Source: an uncultured Treponema sp.
Lineage (GTDB): Bacteria; Spirochaetota; Spirochaetia; Treponematales; Treponemataceae
DNA length: 48,912 nucleotides
Assembly (NCBI GenBank): GCA_946537975.1
Contig: CAMNGG010000226.1
Coordinates: forward strand, 1-48,912
Reading direction: 5' to 3'
The position numbers and the translations under genes were made by a program. This document shows positions 8,284 to 17,600 of this stretch, piece by piece (within the stretch, counting starts at the first letter, position 1; each line of letters begins with the position of its first letter). The notes under the pieces were generated by a model, which had not been told where the DNA came from, ran no database searches, and was given only the letters and a program-made list of their open reading frames with translations.

Positions 8284-8356
8284 TGGGCCATCTTAGACTT
8301 GAACTAAGGACCAAAGGATTATGAGTCCTCTGCTCTAACCACTGAGCTAATGGCCC
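8284..8356 (-). tRNA. tRNA-Ile2 (anticodon CAU, lysidine type)
   Basis: Minus strand GGGCCATTAGCTCAGTGGTTAGAGCAGAGGACTCATAATCCTTTGGTCCTTAGTTCAAGTCTAAGATGGCCCA folds as a cloverleaf. D-arm and anticodon arm closely resemble E. coli ileX tRNA as remembered. CCA not encoded. Confidence 0.85.
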
Positions 8357-8400
8357 GAAATGTTTTTATAATTTATCAGAAAATCACAAAAAACACAATA

Positions 8401-10314
8401 CTATTCAACGGTAACCGATTTGGCGAGATTTCTTGGTTTATCAGGGTCGAAGCCGCGTTGAACGGCGCAGTAGTAGGCAAAAAGCTGGGCTGGAATTACG
8501 GTCAAAAGAGAGGCCAATGTGTCTGAGCACTCTGGAATCTTGAAGACCTCGTCGGTTTTGCCTTCAAAGGCCTTTTCATCCTGGGTAATGACAAGCACAG
8601 TTGCGCCGCGGCTCTTTACTTCTACCATGTTTGAACCGATTTTGTCGTACAAATCAGGCTGGCTGGCAATTGCCACAACCAGAGTCTGAGGGTCAATCAG
8701 GGCGATTGGACCATGCTTAAGCTCACCGGCCGCAAAAGCTTCAGAATGCATGTACGAAACTTCCTTGAGCTTCAGAGCACTTTCAAGCGAGGTAGCCGAA
8801 TCAAACTGACGACCAATATAGAAAATTTTATCCTTATTAAACTGGCGGGCAGCAAACTTCTGAATAACTTCTTTTCCATCGAGAATCTGCTGAATCTTTG
8901 CAGGAATACCTTCAAGCTCAGTCAAAAGCTTTGTAGCCTCAGCATCACTCAAAGTACCGCGCAGCTTACCAGCCTTAATGGCAAGCAGGTAAAGACACAA
9001 AAGCTGGGTTGTATAAGCCTTAGTAGAAGCAACCGCAATTTCAGGACCCGCAAGAGTGTAAATAACATCATCTGCCTCGCGACTCACAGTAGAACCAACA
9101 CAGTTTGTAATAGCAACAACCTTGAGCCCCTGCTCCTTAGCAAGACGCAGCGCACTCAGAGTATCGGCAGTTTCACCAGACTGAGAAATAACCATGAAGA
9201 TATCACTCTTATCAAGAATCGGATTTCGGTAGCGGAACTCAGAGGCAACATCAACATCAACCTTCATACGGGCAATTTTTTCGAAAGCATACTTTGCAAC
9301 CACACCCGCATGATAAGCAGTACCGCAGGCAGTAATTACAAGACGACTGGCCGTCTTCCAGGCCTCGTCCATCGCATTTTCTTCAAAATAAACATCAGTA
9401 GGCTTACCAGTGCCGTCCTTCACAATACGAGGACGCATAGTATCAGTAAGGCCCTTAGGCTGCTCATGAATCTCCTTAATCATAAAGTGCTCATAGCCGC
9501 CCTTAGTTGCCGCATCCATATCCCATTCAACATGACTAGGCTCTTTGATGATTTTTTCACCCTCAAAGTTGAAGAGGTCCACATGGTCGTTATACAAAAC
9601 CGCAAGCTCGCGTTCACCAAGATAGTAAACATCGCGGGTGTGCTCAAGAATAGCAGGAACATCAGAAGCAATAAAGTTCTCGCCCTGGCCAAGACCAACA
9701 ATAAGAGGACTCTCCTTGCGGGCCGCAATAATTCGGTCCGGATAATTTTTACAGATTACGCCGAGAGCATAAGAGCCTTCAAGCACATGCAGAGTTTCAA
9801 TAACAGCCTTAAAGATGTCACCTGTTGCCTTGTACTTCTGGTCCAGCAGATGAACAACAACTTCAGTATCAGTTTGAGATTTAAATACAACACCCTGAGC
9901 CTGCAGCTTAGCCTTAAGCTCAGCATAATTTTCGATAATACCGTTATGAACGATAGAAATTGTGCCGTCCATATTTGTGTGCGGATGGCTGTTAGTGTCG
10001 CTTGGCTCACCGTGAGTAGCCCAGCGTGTATGACCGATTCCAAGATTTCCTTTGATAAAATTGTCAGTCTTCAAAGCCAGCTGATTTTCAAAGTCGGAAT
10101 ACTCCTTTCCCTTGAGCCCTTCCGGAATCACTTCGCCGGTAATACGCTCAGAAAGATTTTTCAGCATACCCTTTACTTTCTGAACAACAATCTCGTCTCC
10201 AGTATAAACCGCGATACCTGCCGAATCATAACCGCGATATTCAAGTTTCTTCAACGCCCGAATCAAAACCGACGTAGCATTTTTATTTCCAACGTAGCCC
10301 ACAATGCCACACAT
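8401..10314 (-). CDS. glmS: glutamine--fructose-6-phosphate aminotransferase (isomerizing)
   Basis: MCGIVGYVGNKNATSVLIRALKKLEYRGYDSAG..., IGHTRWATHG, SIS domains (SQSGETADTLSALRLAK), C-terminal PRNLAKSVTVE. Start at 10314. Confidence 0.97.
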   Translation of the reverse strand: MCGIVGYVGNKNATSVLIRALKKLEYRGYDSAGIAVYTGDEIVVQKVKGMLKNLSERITGEVIPEGLKGKEYSDFENQLALKTDNFIKGNLGIGHTRWATHGEPSDTNSHPHTNMDGTISIVHNGIIENYAELKAKLQAQGVVFKSQTDTEVVVHLLDQKYKATGDIFKAVIETLHVLEGSYALGVICKNYPDRIIAARKESPLIVGLGQGENFIASDVPAILEHTRDVYYLGERELAVLYNDHVDLFNFEGEKIIKEPSHVEWDMDAATKGGYEHFMIKEIHEQPKGLTDTMRPRIVKDGTGKPTDVYFEENAMDEAWKTASRLVITACGTAYHAGVVAKYAFEKIARMKVDVDVASEFRYRNPILDKSDIFMVISQSGETADTLSALRLAKEQGLKVVAITNCVGSTVSREADDVIYTLAGPEIAVASTKAYTTQLLCLYLLAIKAGKLRGTLSDAEATKLLTELEGIPAKIQQILDGKEVIQKFAARQFNKDKIFYIGRQFDSATSLESALKLKEVSYMHSEAFAAGELKHGPIALIDPQTLVVAIASQPDLYDKIGSNMVEVKSRGATVLVITQDEKAFEGKTDEVFKIPECSDTLASLLTVIPAQLFAYYCAVQRGFDPDKPRNLAKSVTVE

Positions 10315-10422
10315 AGAAGTCTCCTGTATTTTTCCTGTATATTTTAATTGATATATTTTACAAGAAAACCGGGCTTTCCGCAATTACCAGTAAGAATTGA
10401 CGGGCGAGCGGGGAGATTGGGG

Positions 10423-10482
10423 AAGTTATGATGAGTTATGACAAAATTTGCAAGTTATGATGAGATATGATTAGTTATGATT
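10423..10482. repeat. About 10-bp periodic direct repeats (GTTATGATGA-like)
   Basis: gttatgatga gttatgacaa aatttgcaa gttatgatga gatatgatta gttatgatta in the divergent intergenic region. Confidence 0.65.
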
Positions 10483-10554
10483 ACTTGTAAAGACATATGG
10501 ATGATGAATAGACTATAAATTATTTAACATATATAATTATTTCTGAGGTAATTA

Positions 10555-10923
10555 ATGATAAAACTTGAATCTGACAAATGGATTGAAGGTTACGCTTTCT
10601 CTGTTCATACTTTATATAGTATTTATGTAGGTGAAAATGAATATGGTCATCCTACTTATGACACAAAGCGTACTCAAATGGGAGAATTAGTTTATCAATT
10701 AAAATATAAACAAAACATTTCAATATTACCTCAAATTCTCGATTTATTAAAAGCTGATTCGTCTTTTGTCAGTTTTATAAAAAAAGACTTTGTTATCTTA
10801 GTACCAGCAACAAGAAAAGACAGACAATTCCAACCTGTCGAAATTGTAGCAGATTTGTTACATGAAAATGGCTTTAATAATGTATATGCTTTTGCATTAA
10901 CCCGAACGAAAAATAACGACTGA
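10555..10923 (+). CDS. Truncated ComF/phosphoribosyltransferase-like protein
   Basis: WIEGYAFSVHTLYS...EYGHPTYDTKRTQMGELVYQLKYKQN...VILVPATRKDRQFQPVEIVADLL resembles the N-terminal half of ComF-like PRTases; no PRPP loop (VDDxxTTGxT) before the stop. Confidence 0.55.
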   Translation: MIKLESDKWIEGYAFSVHTLYSIYVGENEYGHPTYDTKRTQMGELVYQLKYKQNISILPQILDLLKADSSFVSFIKKDFVILVPATRKDRQFQPVEIVADLLHENGFNNVYAFALTRTKNND

Positions 10924-11387
10924 TGAAAGTATTTATATCTGGCTCAATCAGCATAAAAAAACTTCCTCAAATTGCGAAAGAAAAACTTGATAAAATAATC
11001 TCCCAGGGACTTACTGTCATAATTGGTGATGCAAATGGGGTTGATTCAATAGTTCAAAGTTATCTTGCAACACAAAAATATAGCAATGTAATCATTTATC
11101 ACATAGGAACTTGTATACGTAATAATATTGGAAACTGGCCAACACTTTCTGTTCCTTCCCAAAACCTTACAGGAAGAGCCATGTTCACATTAAAAGATAA
11201 AAAAATGGCTTTGGATTCTGACTTCGGTATGATGATTTGGGACGGCAAAAGCAAAGGCACGAAAGCAAATATCCAGGAAATGACAAAGCTAGGCAAACAT
11301 TTTTATGTTATCCAAAATGAGAGCATTTTCACAGATAAAGCGTTTATACCAGAAACAATCGAACAGCCTGAATTATTTCTGGTATGA
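10923..11387 (+). CDS. SLOG-like Rossmann-fold protein (YpsA/DprA-related type)
   Basis: MKVFISGSISIKKLP...LTVIIGDANGVDSIVQSYLATQKYSNVIIYHIG...DSDFGMMIWDGKSKGTKANIQEM; start overlaps the preceding stop (TGATG). Confidence 0.65.
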   Translation: MKVFISGSISIKKLPQIAKEKLDKIISQGLTVIIGDANGVDSIVQSYLATQKYSNVIIYHIGTCIRNNIGNWPTLSVPSQNLTGRAMFTLKDKKMALDSDFGMMIWDGKSKGTKANIQEMTKLGKHFYVIQNESIFTDKAFIPETIEQPELFLV

Positions 11388-11435
11388 AAAAAAAATTACT
11401 AAAATCTACAAAATCTCATCTATATTGAGACACTT

Positions 11436-11518
11436 TATTAAGTTTTAGCAGATTATAATACTTTTCTATGCTATAACTTGCTAAAACTTAATCATTTTCA
11501 CCTATTTTAGCAGATTAT
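11436..11518. repeat. Inverted plus direct repeats downstream of the SLOG-like gene
   Basis: ATTAAGTTTTAGCA (11436-11449) inverted to TGCTAAAACTTAAT (11478-11491); TTTTAGCAGATTATA direct repeat at 11442-11456 and 11504-11518. Confidence 0.75.
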
Positions 11519-11580
11519 AGTGGGATGTAGTTCAAAACGTAGTTACATTCGAGAATTTTCTGTAACTTGCAATAATGGAA

Positions 11581-11605
11581 AATTCCCCGGCTTGACCGGG
11601 GAATT
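11581..11605 (-). terminator. Hairpin immediately after the giant gene 1 stop
   Basis: AATTCCCCGG-CTTGA-CCGGGGAATT, 3 bp beyond the stop; T-tract is weak (TTTTCC). Confidence 0.5.
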
Positions 11606-11607
11606 GT

Positions 11608-14600
11608 TTACTGCTTCTGGGCGGTTTCCATGTAGCCTTCGGCACTTGTCGGGCGGATTTCGTAGGCAACAACAGGATAAGCAGTTCCGTTACCGTAAGT
11701 TGTTCCGTTAGCACTTGTTGTACCGCTTCCTTCATGTGAAGTGTCTGCTGTATGAACAGAGTTCTTTATTACTCCGGCGGAGTCCTTCCATACTGCCACG
11801 TTTACACGATCCTTTGGAGCATTACTTGGAGTTGGAACATTTGATACTTCCCAATAACCGGTAAAGCAGTCGCCATCTTCTTTTGCAGTACCCTTTGCAA
11901 GACTTGTAAGTGCCGCACCTTCTTCTGTAAGGTAAGCCATCTTAGGTCCGAAGCTTCCATAGTAGCTGATATATGGAATTGCCTTTGCATTGTTTCCAGT
12001 GCCATTCATAGCTACATCAATAGTGAGGTTTGTACCTACAATACCGTTTGAATCTACAACACAAGACATAGTGTCTTCTGAATATGGGTGATCTCCATCA
12101 ATAACATAACTGCCAAGTTTAGCATAACGGATATCACCGGCATCTTTGTCGTAAGCAGCAATATGAATTGAATTATCCCCTGCAACCTTTATCTGACAGT
12201 ACTGTCCGGCACCTGTGAAGATTTGTTCAGGACCATACCAGTTGTCTTTAGTTTTTGCAGAACCTTCAAAATCAGCTCCGAGGGTAGACAAATCTTTCTT
12301 ATTATAGGTATACATAAGATTTCCATCTTCTTCGTCATACCAGACCATTACAACAACATCATATTTAGTATTATCTGCATTTGTACCACCGTCTGGAATT
12401 ACGTCTATTGCAACATAAGAACCAGGGTTACCAAGTGCAGTTGTTGTTGTAGGAGATCCTTTGCCTTGAGCATCATAGGTATAGGCTGCTGATTCGGCGA
12501 TAATTGCAAACTGATAAACATTATATTTATCCATTTTTACTGTTTCGCCATGAAGATTTACTTTTTCTCCGTTATCTCCCAAATTCTTAGAGCCATAAGC
12601 ATCACTTATATAACCAATTCCATTCCAACCACGCTTATCATTATAAGATTTTGGCTGGCTTGCCCATCTGAAACGGATTTCCTGATTCATATGGTCGTAA
12701 TAAGCTAAGTATACTTTTGCATTTGCTCCACTTCCACTGACAGCAAGACTAGGACTCAAAACACGGCTCTTGTCTATGTAGTTTCCTTCTGCATCAGTTT
12801 GGTTATTTGCTCCAGCAGGTGATTTATCAGCCTTTGTTCCAATCTGACCAATCTGTTCAAAACGCTGATGTCTATCTCCTGATTTATTTCTATCATTACC
12901 AGTACCACTCTGTCCCCATAAACTGGTCATAAAGGCAAATTTTGCTACAGAAGAGGCTCCATTTATATCTCCGCCTAATGCTGTTCCAAAAGTATTACCT
13001 TCACTATCATAAGTAAAGCCTGTTGCGCTTAAATTATCAAAATCACCAAGCCATTCCTGATAAGAATTATCTTTTTTAGCCATACTGAATACACGAGGTC
13101 CACTCTGATAAGCAAAACCAATAAGGTCACTAGATGGGTTTATCTTCATAATAGGATCAGAAATTACACCTGGCTTAGAAGGCTTTGCAGCTCTGCTGTC
13201 AAAGTACCAGATATCAAGATAAGTATCATCTGTTAGACCATAGTTGCTTGTTTCATTAGGCATGCGGTTATAGAAGTTACTGAATGTTTCATAAGTATCT
13301 TCCTTACCATAATCATCGCGTTCCGGAATATCTGCGGCCGCAACACCGTAACTGCCCTGTGCATCGTTATCATTCTTGTTGTTTAAGCTTTCAATGTTAC
13401 CGACCTTTACATAAACGGCGCTGCTTGTAAAGTCAGTAAGGGCATCTGCCGCTGTTGCATAAACGAAAATCGAAGTATCATTCTTTCCGTCGCCGTCTAT
13501 ATCCTTAGTCTTTGTTGTACCGAGTACAGCAGTGTGAGAAGTTAAAGCGTTGCCCGCTGCATCTACAGGACTGTCATAAAGTGTAGCACCAGCAAGATTA
13601 AAGCCATATACACCAATGCGTTCAGTTCTTGCTACAGGATAATGACCGAGCGCAGTTCTATCATATTCAGAGGTATCTTCTTTCTTACTCTTCTTTGAAA
13701 GTGCTGTCTTAAAGCCACGGATATATGGAACCACGTCTACTGAATACTTACAGGTATGAGCAGCCTGTCCATTATCACCACCAGTCTGGGCTACAGTACC
13801 GGTAACTCCGTTATTTGCGAAAGCGTTATTATTTACATATACAGCAGCTCCGTTGCCATTTAAGGATGGTTTACCATAATCCAGAGCTCCTACAGTTATA
13901 ACAAGGCCAGCCTGTACTGCAATGCCAGCCTCTTCTGTGTCGAGAGTCCAGGTCCAGTGAACTACATGACCATATTCCTGACTTGCATAAGGAACCTTCT
14001 GGTCTGCGGTCTTGCCGCTTGGAAGGGCTGTAATATAACCGGCAGCAAGTAATTCTCCATAAGTTGCCTGAGTAATTTTTGTACTCCAGCCACTACCAGT
14101 TGTTTCTTCAGGCCAGCTTCCATTATATTCGGCAATGACCTGATTCAGTAATACTGAGCCCTCACTATTTGTGAGCTTAACAGAAAGATTCTTAAGTAAT
14201 GAATTATCCTGTGCTATACCTTCCAGTTTGATTGCACCAGAAATTTTTGGATTCAAGCCGTAAATACCTGTACCGCCGGCAGTAAAGCTTGAAGGTAAAT
14301 CCTTACTAAGCTCTATGTGTCCTTTTTCTCTGCTGTTTTCTGCAAGAGAGTTATTTTCTGCATCCTTCCAGTAGAAAGGAATAATCTTATTCAAAGCAGG
14401 AGCAGTATCATTAAGCTCTACATCCATAATTACATTCATTACAGCCTTCTGGTTTTCACCAGGAGTTGAGTCGTGAATTGTAAAGGCAAACTTCTGATTT
14501 GCTCCATCTGTTATATTGTTATCATCATCATCCTTAGCAAGCAGCTGTTTCAGAGGAAGCTTGATTTCTCCATTTAAAACAGTTTCAGTTTCTGCAGTTC

Positions 14601-17600
14601 CTGTTCCAATAGAACCTGGGGTTGTATATGAATAATATGGGTCATTCCAGCCGTCATTCGTTGTCTTTCGTTTTGCAACTGAATAGGTATAAGTCAAAGC
14701 CCCGTTACCACCTACAATTTCCGGCTTAATAACAAGAGTACGTCTAATCTTAATTGCACTTACTGGAGAGGCTGCGGTTGAAGTCTTTGGAATTGTTACA
14801 TCAATTGCCTTCTTTGCTCCGTCCATACCATCTTCGTAGCAATTTGAATAAAGGTCGTTATTATAGAACTCATCTTCATCCACTTTTCCGTTACCATCTT
14901 CGTCTATACCAATCGTTGCGCCGGCAATACGAGGAGCATTATTCTGTACCATTGCGGCAACATCCAGAGCCGCTCTGTTACCTGCTTTATCGAAGGCAAT
15001 GTAATGCAGGGTAACTGAACCATCGCTGATATTTCTTGAGTTGATTGTCGCATCCCAGTTGTATTTTGTACCAACCTTTGTCAAATGCTCAGGCATAAGG
15101 TCGCCGTCATCATAAATACCTGTAGGGTAGCCATAACCATAATCTGTAGTCAGTGTATTATATTCACCTGGAATATTTTCCGGGTTAGTATTATCAATTA
15201 CATTTGCAATTGCAAACAAAGCACTGGAAGTTTCGCCAGGTGCGCCAGAGAGTGTTACACTTGTACCTTCAATGCTTTCTATTCTGTAAATAACACCATT
15301 TACTTTTGCAAGGCCATACTTATGAGCACAAGAAGGAAGTGATGAAACTGTAATAGAAGTCTGATTTACTTCTGTAACCTCTGCACTCTGCCAGTACAAG
15401 TCATCTTCATATGGAAGACCAGAATAATCCATAATGTTGCCGCTTGTGTTTACCTTAAGCATAGGGTCAAAAATCTTTGTAGCCTGACTGGTAACATTTC
15501 TTGTAAAGTAGAATACTATGCGTTCAATTCCACTCTGGTTTTTATTATTTACAGTATTTTCATAAGCTTCAGATTCAATTGTATAAAGTCCGTTTGTATT
15601 AAAAATCTTTTTATTTGCGGCAATTGGAGTTACATCCGGAGCCTTATTATCATAATTTACAATAAACTGCTTTGTCTGAGTCTTAGCATTTGAACCAGAA
15701 CCATTATCTGTTGCTCTTAAAGTAACTTCAGATACATCAACTGCATTAGTTGTGTCAGAACCTACAGGGAAGCAGAATACATAATTTGTTTTGCCTCCTG
15801 TTACAAAGGCTTTTTTGATTGAGCCGTCTGAACCAAGACTATTGCCTATAGCAGTTGCGGTATCTTCTGTTTCACCTAAGGCAACCTGGCTGATACCACT
15901 ATCATCTGTAACCTTTCCGATTACATACCATTTGCCAGAAACATACATTCTGTCTGTGTAAGAGCGCTGAGCCTTTACTGAACCTTCTGCAAAGGAAATT
16001 GAACCAGCATTATCTCCAGAAGCTTCAACAACAAGACCGGTAGATGCATCAAAGCCAGTATTCCACTGAACAAGCTTTATATCCTGATCAATCTGAGGAA
16101 GGTCATTATCTACTCTGAAAGACTTTATTTTTGCACTACTGAGTAATGGAGGTACTGCAGAGGTATCTCTTGCATAAACACGAACCTTTATCTGGCGAGG
16201 AGTTCCTGTTTCAGCAGGATTAAACTCTCTGTTTTCATTAATCTTCTGGCTCCATACACTACCGTTTACATTTATTTTAATACCCTTCTGGAGTGTTGTT
16301 GTTCCCGGATAATAAAGGCCTGGAATATTTTCCAGTGTATAACCATAGTCGTCACTTGCCAGAATTGTCTCATCTGCTGTAGTCCAGCTTCCGTCATTAT
16401 TGCAGTCTATCTGCATGTAAACTTCTGTAATAGTATGTTTACCTTTTGCAGAACCCATAAGGTTGATCTTACCACCGAGAATAGGATTTTCTTCGTCAGC
16501 AGCAGGATAGCTGAATTCTACAGTAGGGCGGCTTCCCTGAGGGTTTACAAGAATTGGCCAGGCAACTTCTTTCTTATTGCCGGCAGAATCTACTGCCTTA
16601 AGATGCAGATAAAGAGTAATCAAATCTTCAAAAGGATTTGTTGTAGAAACTAAATCCTCCTGAATAGTAATACCCATAGCCTTAAGCCAGCCGTTCAAAT
16701 CGTAAGTATGATCTGGGGTTGAGTTTGTCGCTCCGTCAAACTGAATATTAAAGGTAGAAACTGCAGAATTGCTGTATTCCCTGTAAGCGCAGACTGTAGC
16801 CAGTGATGCAAGAGGAATTGTTTCTCCTGCTTTATTTGTAACAGGGAAAGTATTTCCTGAAGTCACTTCACCTGATTCCGGATTCTTTTTAATATAAGTC
16901 CAGCTTGTAGTTGCGTCTGGAGAAGTTTCAACAGGAGAAACCGCATACCAGAAGTTTACACTTTCTGTGAAGGTTCCTACAGCAAAAATCTGATCACTCT
17001 GTTCAGAACCACTTGCCGGTGTTGAAACAGTAATTTCAGGATCTGTATTATCTATCCTGAACTGCTTTGTTGCAGTGCCTGTACGAGAAGCATTATCCTG
17101 TGCTGTAACAGTGATATTCATTAATCCGTCGCCGATTGTACAGTCAATAGTTGCATAATAGATACCTGCTTCACCGGCAACTGTACTTGGAGTAACTGTA
17201 ACAGGCTGTCCTGCTCCGCTGCCAATTTTCTTAGTAAGTGTCACTGCATCGGCACTTGGGGAGCCATCTGCATTTGTTTTTATTCCACTTCCATTATCTG
17301 TAGCGTGTATCTTAAGCTTTATTTCTTCTGTATCTCCACCAAGAACTGTAGTAAAGGAATCTGGCGCTGTCCAGGTAGCTCCGTCATCTGTACTTACGCC
17401 CTCTATAGCAACAACAGGCAATTCTGTATCGAGAATTGTATAGATTACAGGGGCGGCGTATGATGAACCTTCTGTTTCGAGTCCATATTTATTTCCCTTG
17501 AGGTCTTCTACATAAACCTTTTTCCAGTCACCTGCGGTTGAGGTAAACTCTGTACCATTTGCATCTATAATCTTGAATTCAATTATCTGCTTTCCATCGC

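Noticed and set aside
8284-8356. Elongator tRNA-Met(CAU) interpretation
   Set aside because: Same anticodon, but the body (TTAGCTCAGTGGTTAGAGCA...GACTCATAATC...) fits tRNA-Ile2 better; only an identity-element or tilS-based classifier would settle it.
8713-10347. 544-aa plus-strand ORF antisense to glmS
   Set aside because: Sits opposite a clear glmS; composition (Asn/Arg/Ser rich, no recognisable family) fits an antisense shadow ORF.
10315-10420. Possible glmS ribozyme upstream of glmS
   Set aside because: The leader before the glmS ATG is short and AT-rich, with no room or conserved core for the roughly 170-nt ribozyme.
10390-11540. CRISPR array
   Set aside because: Repeats are about 10 bp phased or isolated 14-15 bp copies, with no regular 25-40 bp repeat/spacer alternation and no cas genes.
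11802-12005. Numerous small ORFs inside the giant genes on both strands
   Set aside because: Low-complexity shadow frames with no SD or family signature, overlapping long conserved coding sequence.
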